Assembly (NCBI GenBank): GCA_963678555.2
Contig: CAXXJA010000001.1
Coordinates: forward strand, 423,378 to 487,377
Origin: SABI01 sp963678555
Lineage (GTDB): Bacteria; Spirochaetota; Spirochaetia; Sphaerochaetales; Sphaerochaetaceae
Direction of reading: 5' to 3'
DNA: 64,000 nucleotides
The position numbers and the translations under genes were made by a program. The notes under the pieces are model-generated. The model did no database searches. It was not told the origin of the DNA and worked only from the letters and a program-made list of their open reading frames with translations. Position 1 is the stretch's first letter, and each line of letters begins with the position of its first letter. Shown here one piece after another: positions 1 through 9,694 of the stretch.

Positions 1-70
1 ACATCCGCCTTCTCCTGATAGCAAGGAAAAGACGGTTTCAATTGCACAAATGAGTGCAGGAAAGGGCTTA

Positions 71-385
71 TCAGTCCTCGAACTGGACAGCAGTACCGTA
101 GACGAGGACCTCTGCAGCCCCCTGAGCGATATTACTCGTGGAGTACCGGATATTGATGACGGCATCTGCCTTCATCTCCTCGGCTTCCCTGACCATTCTC
201 TGTGTCGCGATCGCCCGGGCTTCATCAAGCATCTCTGCATAGGTGGTCAACTCTCCGCCGACGATTGTCTTGAGTCCGGCGAGAATATCCTTTCCAAGGT
301 GTTTTGCCCTGATAGTAGAGCCTTTCACAATGGAAAGAGTCCTGAGTTTCCTGTCTGTGATATGATCAGTATTTACTAAAATCAT
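71..385 (-). CDS. YbjQ/UPF0145 family protein
   Basis: A 104-residue protein of the YbjQ (UPF0145) family, small oligomeric proteins of unclear role sometimes labelled heavy-metal-binding. What shows this: the length, the opening segment MILVNTDHI, a central Gly-rich loop with IVGGELTTY, and the helix EARAIATQRMVREAEEMKADAVINIRYST split across residues 55-83 that leads to the final beta strands with VLVYGTAV. An AGGAG-type ribosome site lies just before the ATG at 385. The start overlaps the end of the small membrane protein gene by 20 bases, so the two are probably co-transcribed. The biochemical function is not known. Confidence 0.8.
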   Translation of the reverse strand: MILVNTDHITDRKLRTLSIVKGSTIRAKHLGKDILAGLKTIVGGELTTYAEMLDEARAIATQRMVREAEEMKADAVINIRYSTSNIAQGAAEVLVYGTAVQFED

Positions 386-584
386 CTTCCTTCTCCTTCT
401 GTATCTCCTGATTTCTCTGCCAGAGCAGATATATCATCACGATGATGAGCGCAGCTATGAACAGGAATATGAGGATCTTGAAGACTAGAGGTACTCCAAG
501 CCATACAAACACTGATCCATAGGCAGTCACCCCGGCAATGAAGAGAACCGAAAATACAATCGGCAGTATAAGTTCCTTCTTCAT
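366..584 (-). CDS. Small two-helix membrane protein, function unknown
   Basis: About 72 residues with two hydrophobic segments (roughly residues 4-26 and 30-54) and a charged tail rich in Lys and Glu. I place the start at the ATG at 584. A GTG at 596 is possible, but it lies inside the AGGAGG ribosome site, which is spaced 11 bases from 584. It overlaps the YbjQ-family gene by 20 bases and follows rex with about 54 bases between, so the three could form one unit. I do not recognise a family. Confidence 0.65.
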   Translation of the reverse strand: MKKELILPIVFSVLFIAGVTAYGSVFVWLGVPLVFKILIFLFIAALIIVMIYLLWQRNQEIQKEKEDDFSKY

Positions 585-638
585 GATCCCGATCACCTCC
601 TGATCTATCGTATCGCCAGAACACGCACCAGCTCACAT

Positions 639-1283
639 CTACGGCGAATTCGTACTCAGTTCCTGATGAAACTTCACCTCGGCTTTCAGCTGGATAAGCG
701 AGAGGGCCAGGTCATCGCGTCTTACGATGACCTGCTCCGGAGTCCTGAGGTAGGTGCTTGAAAAGTTCAGGATTCCCATCACTCCTGCACCGGAGAGCCT
801 GTCAGCCATCTCCTGGGCATCACTCTCGGGCACCGTCAGGATAGCATACCTGACCGCCGTCCTCCGTATGTAATTTTCCAGGATCTCTACATCATGAATC
901 TTCACCCCGCCGATCGTGGTCCCAATCAGGAAGGGAGAGGAATCGAAGGCCGCCCCCACATACATATCATAGCATCTGAAGCCGTCGTACTTGAGAAGAG
1001 CCGAACCAAGGGAGCCCACTCCGATGAGAACAGCCTCACAGTCGTGTGAAAGTCCCAGTATCTGTTCGATCCGCAGGATACACCCGGAGGTGTTGAACCC
1101 CTTCTTCGGTCTTCCCTGACAGGATGCGTAACTCATGTCCTTGCGCACCTGTATCGCCTTCAGCCGCAGAGAATCGGAGAGCATCGTCGTCGATGTCCAC
1201 TCCTTTCCCAGAGCCTGTTCTGAGCGGAGGATCCGAAGATAGGAAGGCAACCGTCTCACGGTGGGCAGGGGAATGGTTTCCAT
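639..1283 (-). CDS. rex: Redox-sensing transcriptional repressor Rex
   Basis: Rex represses fermentative and anaerobic respiratory genes and is released when NADH binds. The 214-residue product has the two expected parts. The N-terminal winged helix (residues about 5-75) contains PTVRRLPSYLRIL and the VRKDMSYA motif. The Rossmann domain has the nucleotide loop GVGSLGSAL near residue 90. The C-terminal swapped helix is at the end (residues about 185-210). Length and order match the family. No ribosome site is visible before ATG 1283, and a good -10 lies only 6 bases upstream, so translation is probably leaderless. A Rex operator matching the usual TTGTGA-type palindrome was not obvious here. 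Confidence 0.92.
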   Translation of the reverse strand: METIPLPTVRRLPSYLRILRSEQALGKEWTSTTMLSDSLRLKAIQVRKDMSYASCQGRPKKGFNTSGCILRIEQILGLSHDCEAVLIGVGSLGSALLKYDGFRCYDMYVGAAFDSSPFLIGTTIGGVKIHDVEILENYIRRTAVRYAILTVPESDAQEMADRLSGAGVMGILNFSSTYLRTPEQVIVRRDDLALSLIQLKAEVKFHQELSTNSP

Positions 1284-1289
1284 GAAAAC

Positions 1290-1318
1290 AGTATAGACTG
1301 TTAGATGTGTATAAGCAA
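1290..1318 (-). promoter_or_regulatory. rex promoter, probably leaderless
   Basis: Reading the - strand: TTGCTT (1313-1318), 17-base spacer, TATACT (1290-1295), then 6 bases to the ATG of rex at 1283. The start of transcription would fall on or next to the start codon. Confidence 0.6.
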
Positions 1319-1497
1319 GTAATTTATATCGATAAAAAATATAGATAAAAAAGTGAATACATATCGACGTGCAGGAACTTGAGGAGTCATCGGCCTGGCA
1401 AGCCGTCCCCTCCTTACACGCACGGGGATTCGCACTCTCCGGAGGTGTGCTGAAAGCCCTGAGCTCCCTGTTTCCCCTCTCTACACAGGTATCTCCT

Positions 1498-1530
1498 GCT
1501 CCCGCACATCCAGTCTGTGCGGGAGCTCTT
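1498..1530. terminator. Hairpin between rex and the sensor kinase gene
   Basis: Ten-base perfect inverted repeat GCTCCCGCAC / GTGCGGGAGC with a 9-base loop, followed by TCTTCT on the + side. The 1284-1615 interval between divergent genes otherwise holds only the two promoters; I see no gene in it. The weak T-run makes terminator function uncertain. Confidence 0.45.
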
Positions 1531-1581
1531 CTGTGTCCGCCTCCATCGCACCACTACCTGGGCTGCAGATGATTTTCATCT

Positions 1582-1610
1582 TTGATTGACCGTGCATCTG
1601 ATGGTATGAT
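1582..1610 (+). promoter_or_regulatory. Promoter of the YesM-type kinase gene, probably leaderless
   Basis: TTGATT (1582-1587), 17-base spacer, TATGAT (1605-1610), then 5 bases to the ATG at 1616. There is no ribosome site, so the mRNA likely begins at the start codon. Confidence 0.6.
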
Positions 1611-1615
1611 ACCTC

Positions 1616-3568
1616 ATGAGAATCCGCAGCAAACTGATCCTTCTCTCGGTCATCTTCATTCTGGGTATGTTCAGCCTCATCGGCCTGTCGATACGGACGT
1701 GGCATCAGATGGAGGAGGTGAACGATTATATCGAACAGGGCATCGAACTGCAGGTGAAAAGCAGAGAGGTTCAGTCCCTGATGAAGGATATGGTCTTCGA
1801 CCTCTTCGTCCCGAGACTCTACGGACAGCTGCGATCGTTCACCTATTCACCCCGTTCGGTGGTGACTATCAGACAGTGGAAGACTTCGGTATACGAGTAT
1901 CGCGAGACATTCAAACGGTTCTCGCAGGCAAAGGACCTGCTCGAGATATCCGACCCCACCCTCATTGACCAGTTCAACACGGCACAGACGATGCATGAGA
2001 AGGCAATGGGACGTCTTGAACAGCTCGATTCGATGGTGACGATGATCAAGGCCCAGATGGGACAGCTGGAAGATGACAAGCGATACAATGAGATCCTCGG
2101 AGAAGACACCTTCATCCCGTTCTTCGAAGAGTTCCGGGATACCTCCTACTATTTTGCGAACAGCGTCGAAAGCTTCATGAACTACTTTATCGAGGAGTTC
2201 CGTCTGTACGCCCTTGATATCAGAAACGGCATCCTGGTCATATTCCTTCTTCTTGCGCTCGCCATCACCGCGTTCGGAATCATCAGCTCACTCCTTATCT
2301 CCCGTGATTTCCTGTGGAAGATACACCATGTGGAGAGCGCATTTCGTACGGTGAGCAGGGGAGATTTCACCACGAAGATGGATATCACGAGTCGTGACGA
2401 ATTCGGCTCACTTTCCACTCAGTTTAACGCGCTGATCACAGACCTGAAGGAGAATGTCGACAACATCCTCCTGCTTACCAGGGATCTCGGCTCATCGATC
2501 AGCGAGAACACCAGCCTCGATGAACTCATGAATATCGTGACACGGACCGTGGTACAGGAGAAGACTGCTGACGGAGCTGCGATTTTCCTCCTTGGGACGG
2601 CTATCCCGATGACAACCCGGAGGGAGGGGCATGTCCCTGACGAGGTGCAGCTGATGGCAGCTTCGGGTTCCTGCGGCGTAGATAATCCTCAGGTTATGGA
2701 CATCCTGTCGCAGGTCGCTCAGGAGGTATACAGGACGGGAAGGGCGGTGCACGGTGAACAGGGGACGGAGATGGACACCAGGGGAGATGCTTCTCTGATG
2801 GCCGCTCCTCTGTATGCCCAGGGAGTACTTGTCGGGTCCCTTGTGCTGATGAAAACAGGGGAGGGTTCTTCGTTCACCGACCTCGGTGTGACCCGCCTGT
2901 CGACCTTTGCGCAGTACACGGGACTGACACTGGACAACCACTTCAAGTACCTTGAACTGATCGGGAAGGGAGAGGCTGAATATCAGGCACTCCAGTCACA
3001 GGTTCAGCCTCATTTCATCTATAACATTCTCAACGGGTTCATCGGACTCAACCGCCTGCAAGCGCGGGATGAGCTTGAGAAGGCGATCCTCGAACTGAAG
3101 GATATGCTCCGGTACACACAGGACTCACGGTCCTGGGCTACGCTTGCCGAAGAGTTTGCTTTTGTAGGAAACTATTGTGAACTTCAGAAACTCCGATTCG
3201 ATGACCGCCTGAGCTATACGATCGAACTTGATGATGATGTGAGTCAGATACGGGTGCCGAGACTGATTCTCCAGCCGATCGTGGAAAACGCCATCATCCA
3301 TGGGATCGAACCATCTCAGGGATGTACAGGTGAGCTCTCGGTGAGTGCTTTCTACGCTCTCGAGGAGAAGGAACATCTGGTCACGATCGTCGTGAAGGAC
3401 AACGGTGTCGGGTTTGTTCTCGATTCCCTTACCGAGCGGGAACATATCGGGGTGGGAAATGTGCGTAAACGTCTTCAGTATGCCTACCCCGGTGCGCAGT
3501 TCGCCGTACGCAGTACGAAGGGCAGAGGTACTGAAGTGCGGCTCTCCTTCAGAGGAGATACGTTGTGA
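1616..3568 (+). CDS. YesM/LytS-type sensor histidine kinase with HAMP and GAF domains
   Basis: A 650-residue membrane kinase. Order: transmembrane segment near residues 8-28, extracytoplasmic sensor to about 195, second transmembrane segment about 203-222, HAMP (about 223-280), GAF-like region (about 290-455), His-kinase domain of the PF06580 type with QPHFIYNIL (phosphoacceptor His466), then an HATPase domain with VENAIIHGI and DNGVGF. It ends overlapping the next gene by four bases (start GTG inside TTGTGA), so it forms a two-component operon with the YesN-type regulator. The sugar transporter directly downstream suggests that the pair senses an external carbohydrate and controls uptake; that is inference. 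Confidence 0.88.
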   Translation: MRIRSKLILLSVIFILGMFSLIGLSIRTWHQMEEVNDYIEQGIELQVKSREVQSLMKDMVFDLFVPRLYGQLRSFTYSPRSVVTIRQWKTSVYEYRETFKRFSQAKDLLEISDPTLIDQFNTAQTMHEKAMGRLEQLDSMVTMIKAQMGQLEDDKRYNEILGEDTFIPFFEEFRDTSYYFANSVESFMNYFIEEFRLYALDIRNGILVIFLLLALAITAFGIISSLLISRDFLWKIHHVESAFRTVSRGDFTTKMDITSRDEFGSLSTQFNALITDLKENVDNILLLTRDLGSSISENTSLDELMNIVTRTVVQEKTADGAAIFLLGTAIPMTTRREGHVPDEVQLMAASGSCGVDNPQVMDILSQVAQEVYRTGRAVHGEQGTEMDTRGDASLMAAPLYAQGVLVGSLVLMKTGEGSSFTDLGVTRLSTFAQYTGLTLDNHFKYLELIGKGEAEYQALQSQVQPHFIYNILNGFIGLNRLQARDELEKAILELKDMLRYTQDSRSWATLAEEFAFVGNYCELQKLRFDDRLSYTIELDDDVSQIRVPRLILQPIVENAIIHGIEPSQGCTGELSVSAFYALEEKEHLVTIVVKDNGVGFVLDSLTEREHIGVGNVRKRLQYAYPGAQFAVRSTKGRGTEVRLSFRGDTL

Positions 3569-4812
3569 GAATTCTGATCGCCGATGACGAGCGCCTCGTG
3601 CGCCTCAGTATCAGAAGCATGATCGAGGAACTGCAAGAGAAGGGTCTCTGCGAACGAGCGGTCATTGAAGAGGCACAGAACGGAATTGAACTCGAATCCG
3701 CTCTCAGGGCATTTCATCCTCACCTTGCCTTCGTCGACATCAAGATGCCCGGGAAGAGCGGACTTGAGGTTATTGAGCAGGCCGGGAAAGAAGTGGATCG
3801 ACTGTTCTGGGTCCTCCTGACCGGCTATGCAGAGTTTTCCTTCGCCAAGCGTGCGATCGATGCGGGTGTGCTGGATTATCTGGTGAAACCTGCCAGCTCC
3901 CGGGATGTGCTTAAGGTGATACAGGCAGCGGAACGGAAGGCTTTGATTCTGATCAACGCAGAGACATTACTGCATGCCGGGAAACTCAGCAGCCTTCTTC
4001 GCAGGACCACCGATCAGGAGTTTGACTCGTGGTTCGCGCATCGCCTTTTCCTCGGCGGTCTGCTCCTCTGGAACAGAGATGAGCACGAGAAAAACGAGCA
4101 CAACGGTGACTTCCCCAGCAGTGACGTACTGCTCATGAGAGAGTTCAAGAAACACCTCGATTCCTCCCTTGAACGTTTCACCCTCCAGTATTATCCGTTC
4201 GGTATCTGCTCGGCTGCTGTCTATTCCGAGAACGGGAACCTGATTGTCTCCGTATCCCACCAATCCCGCATTCCTGACGGATTGCGAGCTATCGGAGAAC
4301 ACCTTGATACCTTCATTACCGGTATTCTCGACTCTTCTTTCCCTGAGGGCCGACCGTTGACCTGGAGACCCCTTCCCGTATCCTCCGATGCTCAACGGTT
4401 TGTAGACCGAGTAGCTCACTGGGAGCAGAGCGAGCATGAGAGGACACAGCCGGTCCCCGGTCTCAGAGCAGTCAAAGGTCAGTCAGTGAAGAGAACGGAG
4501 CAGATCGAGAAGGCCATTGACCTTGTGAACAGAACCTATACCCGGGACATAGGGCTTGCCCAGATCGCCGATGAACTCGGTCTCACCCCGAACTACCTCT
4601 CTTCAGAATTCAAGGCTTGTACCGGGGTGAACTTCACCGACTACATTACGCACCTCAGGATGGAATCAGCGTGTGATCTGCTGAAATCTCCCGGTATGAG
4701 TGTGAAGATGACAGCTGCCGAGCTCGGCTACACGAGCTGGCGGTATTTCTCCAAACTCTTCTGCCAGACCTACGGAATCAGGCCCTCACAGTATATTGAG
4801 GAGAACCGATGA
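3565..4812 (+). CDS. YesN-type response regulator, AraC-family output
   Basis: 415 residues. The receiver domain (1-120) has the phosphoacceptor Asp58 in FVDIKMPG, the conserved Thr in LLTGYAEF and Lys in YLVKPA. A middle region of unknown fold follows (about 130-305). The AraC-type double helix-turn-helix (about 315-412) includes LGLTPNYLSSEFKACTGVNF and AAELGYTSWRYFSKLF. Start is GTG at 3565, translationally coupled to the kinase. The transporter operon starting 149 bases downstream is the likely target. Confidence 0.88.
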   Translation: MRILIADDERLVRLSIRSMIEELQEKGLCERAVIEEAQNGIELESALRAFHPHLAFVDIKMPGKSGLEVIEQAGKEVDRLFWVLLTGYAEFSFAKRAIDAGVLDYLVKPASSRDVLKVIQAAERKALILINAETLLHAGKLSSLLRRTTDQEFDSWFAHRLFLGGLLLWNRDEHEKNEHNGDFPSSDVLLMREFKKHLDSSLERFTLQYYPFGICSAAVYSENGNLIVSVSHQSRIPDGLRAIGEHLDTFITGILDSSFPEGRPLTWRPLPVSSDAQRFVDRVAHWEQSEHERTQPVPGLRAVKGQSVKRTEQIEKAIDLVNRTYTRDIGLAQIADELGLTPNYLSSEFKACTGVNFTDYITHLRMESACDLLKSPGMSVKMTAAELGYTSWRYFSKLFCQTYGIRPSQYIEENR

Positions 4813-4961
4813 GCTGCTCAGCCCGGCAAGGGGCTGCCTGTTTCGCCGTAATCGTAGAAAAAGACACGTATATCTGAGATAAAGAGACTCACGCGGATGG
4901 AAAGGACCATGATACCCTTGAATCAGTCACAAATGAATATGTTTCCAAAAGGAGGAACACA

Positions 4962-5975
4962 ATGAAACACATGGTACTGGTACTTTCCCTGATACTCATT
5001 CTGGCATCAGGAACGGTCTTTGCACAGGCACAGCAGGAAGCTGCCGATGAAGAGCTCAAGCTCGTCCTTCTCGTCAAGAGTCTGGGAAACGGCTTCTTCG
5101 AGGCTGTCGCTGACGGCGGTGTCGAGGCTGCAGGAGAACTGGGTAACGTGAAGTCTATCTACATGGGTCCTTCCACAGCGACTGCGGAAGGTCAGATTGA
5201 GATCATCGAATCGCTCATCGCTCAGAAGGTGGATGGAATCGCGATTTCAGCGAATGACCCTGATGCCCTGGTCCCCGTCACCAAGAAAGCTATGAAAGCC
5301 GGAATCCAGGTTATTTCGTTCGACTCAGGAATCTCCGAAGGTGGAAGGACCATCGACCTTGCTCCGTCTGCCGCCGAACTCATCGGACGCCAGCAGGTAC
5401 AGCTCATCGCCGAACTCGTTGACTACAAGGGTGATATCGCCATCCTGTCAGCCACCAGCCAGGCAACGAATCAGAATACGTGGATCGAATGGATGAAGGA
5501 AGAGATCAGGAAACCCGAGTACAAGGACATGAAGATCGTCGAGACCGTCTACGGTGATGATGCAGCCGACAAGAGCTATCGTGAAGCAGTCGGGCTTATG
5601 CAGAAATATCCGAACCTTGCCGGTATCATCTCTCCCACCACCGTCGGTGTTCTGGCAGCCAGCAAGGCAATTGAGGATGAAGGTATGAAGGGAAAGGTAC
5701 AGATCACCGGACTCGGACTCCCCTCAGAGATGCAGCACTACGTAGAGAACGGCACCTGCGGTCAGATGGCACTGTGGAATCCGATCGACCTCGGATACAC
5801 CTCGACATACATCCTTGAAGCTCTCGTTACCGGAAAAGCCGATGGGAATCCGGGAGATGAGATCTCCATCGGACGTATGGGAACCGTTACCGTCGGAGAA
5901 GGCGGCGCTTCCATCATGGGCGTTCCCTTCGTTTTCAATGCTGAAAACATCGCGAAATTCGCCGCAATGTTCTAA
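4962..5975 (+). CDS. rhaS: Rhamnose-type ABC transporter, periplasmic binding protein
   Basis: 337 residues with a signal peptide (about 1-22, cleavage near VFAQAQ) and a type I periplasmic binding fold. It resembles the RhaS proteins of rhamnose importers in features such as GLPSEMQHYVENG, ALWNPIDLGY and the ending GVPFVFNAENIAKF. An AGGAGG-type ribosome site precedes ATG 4962. Gene order (binding protein, double ATPase, two permeases, rhamnose mutarotase) matches rhaS-T-P-Q-M clusters. No rhamnose catabolic genes are in the window. The substrate is inferred from family resemblance and the mutarotase neighbour. Confidence 0.78.
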   Translation: MKHMVLVLSLILILASGTVFAQAQQEAADEELKLVLLVKSLGNGFFEAVADGGVEAAGELGNVKSIYMGPSTATAEGQIEIIESLIAQKVDGIAISANDPDALVPVTKKAMKAGIQVISFDSGISEGGRTIDLAPSAAELIGRQQVQLIAELVDYKGDIAILSATSQATNQNTWIEWMKEEIRKPEYKDMKIVETVYGDDAADKSYREAVGLMQKYPNLAGIISPTTVGVLAASKAIEDEGMKGKVQITGLGLPSEMQHYVENGTCGQMALWNPIDLGYTSTYILEALVTGKADGNPGDEISIGRMGTVTVGEGGASIMGVPFVFNAENIAKFAAMF

Positions 5976-5998
5976 ACCGGCATAGCGATACTGTACAT

Positions 5999-6034
5999 GG
6001 GCAGAGCGTACCGGTCTCCGATGCTGCTCTGCCC
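5999..6034 (+). terminator. Intercistronic hairpin after rhaS
   Basis: Inverted repeat GGGCAGAGC / GCTCTGCCC with an 18-base loop and no T-run. Such a hairpin between a binding-protein gene and its ATPase usually stabilises the upstream mRNA so the binding protein is made in excess; that role is inferred. Confidence 0.5.
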
Positions 6035-6095
6035 GTTCAGTGTCCTGAGTACAGAGAACCTTTACAGAATCTGAGTTTTACAAGGAGATGCGACA

Positions 6096-7616
6096 TTGGA
6101 ACCGATGAAACCGATGGAACCGATTCTCGAGATCAGGGAAGTCACTAAGTATTTTCCGGGGATCAAGGCACTGGACGGTGTCCACCTTGCGATACGTCCC
6201 GGAGAGGTCCATGCTCTGATAGGTGAGAACGGGGCCGGAAAATCAACACTGGTCAAGATCCTTACCGGTGTGTATTTCCCGACCAGCGGGGAGGTCCTTC
6301 TTGACGGGAAGCCCGTTCATTTCAAGGATGCTCTCGAAGCACAGAGTGCAGGAATCGCGGCAATTCACCAGGAAGCCTCAATGTTTCCCGACCTTTCGGT
6401 CACAGAGAACATCTTCATGGGACATCATCAGATCAGCCCATCCACCAAGAAGATTGACTGGAAGAGTATGAAACGCCACACCCGGGAGCTCCTGAAACGG
6501 ATGGAACTCGATATCAGCGGAGACACCCTCGTGAAGAACCTCGGGGTCGCTCAGCGCCACATGGTGGAGATAGCCAAGGCTCTCAGTCTCGATGCCCGTA
6601 TCGTGATCATGGATGAGCCGACCAGCGCTCTCACCCTGAGAGAGGTGGATGACCTGTACAAAATCGTACGTCAGCTGAAACAGGAAGGGAAGGCTATTAT
6701 CTTCATCAGCCATAAATTCGATGAAATCTTCGAGATCTGCGACTACTTCACCGTTCTGAGAGACGGCAAATACATCGGAGAGGGACATGTCGCTGAATCG
6801 TCAGTGGACGCTATCATTCGAATGATGGTCGGCCGTTCACTCGACCAGATGTTCCCCAAGAGCGATTCAGTCATTGGGGAGACCGTGCTCTCGGTGAAAC
6901 AGCTGTCTCAGACAGGATTCTTCCATGATATCTCCTTTGATCTGAGAAAAGGTGAAATCCTGGGGTTCTTTGGTCTTATCGGAGCGGGGAGATCCGAGGT
7001 GATGAGAACGATCTTCGGTATTGATAAAGCCTCCCGGGGACACATTGAGCTGAACGGGAAAAAGGTCTCCATCACAAATCCGAGAAGTGCCATGAAACAC
7101 GGAATCGCCTTCGTTCCCGAAGACCGTCAGACTCAGGGGATCATTCTCCAGATGAGTCTGACGAAGAATATCACACTGCCCCAGATCCAGAACATCGCAA
7201 AGGCTTCAGTGCTCAACAGCCGGGTTGAAAGACGTATCGCGAGGGAAGCGGGAGAGCAGATGGAGATCAAGGCCGCCGGGTACCATGTCGATGCAGATAC
7301 TCTCAGCGGAGGGAACCAGCAGAAGGTGGTGCTGGCCAAGTGGCTTGCCACGAATCCCGATATCCTGATCCTTGACGAACCGACGAAGGGGATCGATGTC
7401 GCCACGAAGGCTGCAGTGCATGAGTTCGTCTCTGCAATGGCTGCCAGAGGGCTTGCAGTGATCCTTGTCTCCTCTGAGCTACCTGAAGTGATGGGGATGT
7501 CTGATCGTATCATCGTAATGCACGAAGGGCATATTACGGCACGGATAGAGGCCAAGGACGCTGATACCGATGAGATTATGAAGGCAGCGACCGGTCACGA
7601 GGAGGTAGCGGTATGA
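6096..7616 (+). CDS. rhaT: Rhamnose-type ABC transporter, double ATPase subunit
   Basis: 506 residues, two ABC cassettes in tandem as in RbsA/RhaT. Cassette 1 (about 1-240) has Walker A GENGAGKST, a degenerate signature (LGVAQRHMVEIAKAL) and Walker B IVIMDEPTSAL. Cassette 2 (about 255-500) has the typical degenerate Walker A GLIGAGRSEV, an intact signature LSGGNQQK and Walker B ILILDEPTKGID. The start is a TTG at 6096, eight bases after AGGAG; the in-frame ATG at 6105 is too far from that site. The stop overlaps the next gene start by four bases. Confidence 0.85.
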   Translation: MEPMKPMEPILEIREVTKYFPGIKALDGVHLAIRPGEVHALIGENGAGKSTLVKILTGVYFPTSGEVLLDGKPVHFKDALEAQSAGIAAIHQEASMFPDLSVTENIFMGHHQISPSTKKIDWKSMKRHTRELLKRMELDISGDTLVKNLGVAQRHMVEIAKALSLDARIVIMDEPTSALTLREVDDLYKIVRQLKQEGKAIIFISHKFDEIFEICDYFTVLRDGKYIGEGHVAESSVDAIIRMMVGRSLDQMFPKSDSVIGETVLSVKQLSQTGFFHDISFDLRKGEILGFFGLIGAGRSEVMRTIFGIDKASRGHIELNGKKVSITNPRSAMKHGIAFVPEDRQTQGIILQMSLTKNITLPQIQNIAKASVLNSRVERRIAREAGEQMEIKAAGYHVDADTLSGGNQQKVVLAKWLATNPDILILDEPTKGIDVATKAAVHEFVSAMAARGLAVILVSSELPEVMGMSDRIIVMHEGHITARIEAKDADTDEIMKAATGHEEVAV

Positions 7617-8605
7617 GAATTGCCGGAATAGTACGGGCCGTTTTCGCCCGTCGTGAGATCTCACTCATCATACTCATCGCCGCACTTCTTGCTACGGTTA
7701 CCCAGAGGGCTCCCATGTTCCTCTCAGTGGATAACATTCATAGAATCGTCAATGATACGGTGATCCTGATCATGGTCTCTCTCGGTCAGCTCCTGGTCAT
7801 TCTCACGGGAGGGATCGATCTGTCGGTGGGATCGATCATCGCTTTCAGCGGCATGTCGGCATCCCTGATAAATCAGGCGCATCCGGCAATCCCTGCACCG
7901 TTTATCCTGCTGATCGGAGTACTGGTCGGCACCGCACTGGGAATGATCAACGGATCCATCGTCGCCTTCGGAAAGGTGCCTCCCATCATCACGACCCTCG
8001 GTACGATGAGTATCTTCCGCGGGTTTACGTTCGTGATCTCGAAAGGGCAGTGGGTGACTGCACATGAGATGAGTCAGTCGTACATGAACCTTCCCCACGG
8101 GAATTTTCTTGGACTTACGAACCTCATATGGTGGGGTATCCTCGTATCTGCTGTAATGATCTATTTCTCCATCTATACCCGCAGTGGGCGGGAAGTGTAC
8201 GCGATAGGGGGAAACGCCACAGCGGCACGGTTTGTGGGAGTCAGTGAAAGAAAGATCAAGTTCATGATCTTCACCATCAGCGGCATGCTCAGCGGGATTG
8301 CCGGTGTCATGTGGACTGCGCGGTATGCGGCGGCAGTGAATGAGACTGCGACCGGGTTCGAACTGCAGACGGTGGCAGCCTGTGTGATCGGTGGAGTGAG
8401 TATCGCAGGCGGTTCGGGAACTGTGGTTGGTGTCATTCTCGGTGGACTGTTCATCGGAGTTATCAACAATGCACTGCCGGTGATCAATCTTTCACCGTTT
8501 TATCAGATGTTCATTCAGGGAGCTATCGTCCTTCTTGCGATGCTGATCAACACCCTCGCTGACAGAAGGCAGGAGAAGATCCTGCTGCATAGGAGGAGAG
8601 CGTAA
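7613..8605 (+). CDS. rhaP: Rhamnose-type ABC transporter permease
   Basis: 330 residues with about eight to ten membrane segments and the RbsC-family motifs: GGIDLSVGSI near residue 65, NGxxV after it, TLGTMSIFRG, YAIGGNATAARFVG and GGVSIAGGSG near the end. ATG at 7613 overlaps the ATPase stop, and its stop overlaps the second permease start (TAATG). Pairing with a second permease suggests a heterodimeric channel. Confidence 0.82.
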   Translation: MRIAGIVRAVFARREISLIILIAALLATVTQRAPMFLSVDNIHRIVNDTVILIMVSLGQLLVILTGGIDLSVGSIIAFSGMSASLINQAHPAIPAPFILLIGVLVGTALGMINGSIVAFGKVPPIITTLGTMSIFRGFTFVISKGQWVTAHEMSQSYMNLPHGNFLGLTNLIWWGILVSAVMIYFSIYTRSGREVYAIGGNATAARFVGVSERKIKFMIFTISGMLSGIAGVMWTARYAAAVNETATGFELQTVAACVIGGVSIAGGSGTVVGVILGGLFIGVINNALPVINLSPFYQMFIQGAIVLLAMLINTLADRRQEKILLHRRRA

Positions 8606-9651
8606 TGGATAATGGTAAAAATCCTCTGATGGGTTCCGACAGACTGATCAATGAGAACTCGTTCAAGGAACGGATGATCGTGTTGTTCACGAAGTGGGAG
8701 ACGCTCCTGGCTCTTCTGTTCGTTCTCGAGATTGTCATCTTCTCGAATATCACCCCGTATTTCCTCGATTACTTCAACCTGATGAATGCTTCCTTCACAT
8801 TCATGGAGAAGGCCGTAATGGCTCTCCCGATGATTTTCGTCATCATGAGCGGGGATATCGACATCTCTATCGCATCGATCATCGCACTCGCATCTTTCGC
8901 GATGGGGTATGCAGCAGAAGCTGGAGCAGACACGTCCAGTCTTATTCTTATCGGTCTCTCCGTCGGAACGGTAGCAGGCATGTTCAACGGGTTTTTCATA
9001 ACGAGGCTCGGTATGCCTGCCATCGCAGTCACCCTCGCGACACAGTCGCTCTTCCGCGGTATCTCCCAGGCCGTTCTCGAAGACCATGCCTACACCACCT
9101 ATCCCGAATCCTTTGCATACTTCGGGCAAGGGTATGCGGGCGACACCATCATTCCGTTCGAACTTGTCCTGTTCCTTGTCCTTGCGCTGATAATGGGATT
9201 CATCCTCCACAAGACGACCTACGGCAGACAGCTCTATGCGATCGGTAATTCCAAATCGGCAGCACGGTTCGCAGGTATCCATGTGGACCGCGTGCGGTTT
9301 GTGAATTTCACGCTCAACGGTCTGTTCTGCGGCATCGCTGCAATCCTGCTCACGAGCCGTATCGGCTCCACACGGCCGAATATCGCACTGAACTGGGATA
9401 TCGAGACTATTACGCTGGTCGTCCTTGGCGGCGTGTCGATCATGGGCGGAAGGGGAACCGTACCGGGAGTGACGGTCGCCATTTTCCTCCTCGGGTACCT
9501 GAAGTTCGGGATGGGGCTGCTCAATATCAGCGCGAAGATCATGATCATCACCACAGGCATCCTGCTTATTATTGCAGTCCTTCTTCCCAACTTCCTTGAC
9601 CTTGTCAAGGCGAAGAGGAAACTGCGGCTGCAGCAGGCACGGCAGAACTGA
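8605..9651 (+). CDS. rhaQ: Rhamnose-type ABC transporter permease, second subunit
   Basis: 348 residues of the same permease family: MSGDIDISIASI (the equivalent of GGIDLSVGS), FITRLGMPAIAVTLATQSLFRG, YAIGNSKSAARFAGI and LGGVSIMGGRGT. A cytoplasmic N-terminal stretch of about 35 residues precedes the first membrane helix. It is coupled to rhaP by a TAATG overlap. The C-terminus is strongly basic, which is normal for a cytoplasmic tail. Confidence 0.82.
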   Translation: MDNGKNPLMGSDRLINENSFKERMIVLFTKWETLLALLFVLEIVIFSNITPYFLDYFNLMNASFTFMEKAVMALPMIFVIMSGDIDISIASIIALASFAMGYAAEAGADTSSLILIGLSVGTVAGMFNGFFITRLGMPAIAVTLATQSLFRGISQAVLEDHAYTTYPESFAYFGQGYAGDTIIPFELVLFLVLALIMGFILHKTTYGRQLYAIGNSKSAARFAGIHVDRVRFVNFTLNGLFCGIAAILLTSRIGSTRPNIALNWDIETITLVVLGGVSIMGGRGTVPGVTVAIFLLGYLKFGMGLLNISAKIMIITTGILLIIAVLLPNFLDLVKAKRKLRLQQARQN

Positions 9652-9694
9652 ACCGGAGGCCTGTCACGATGGTGAAAAAGGGGGAGTCAGACCT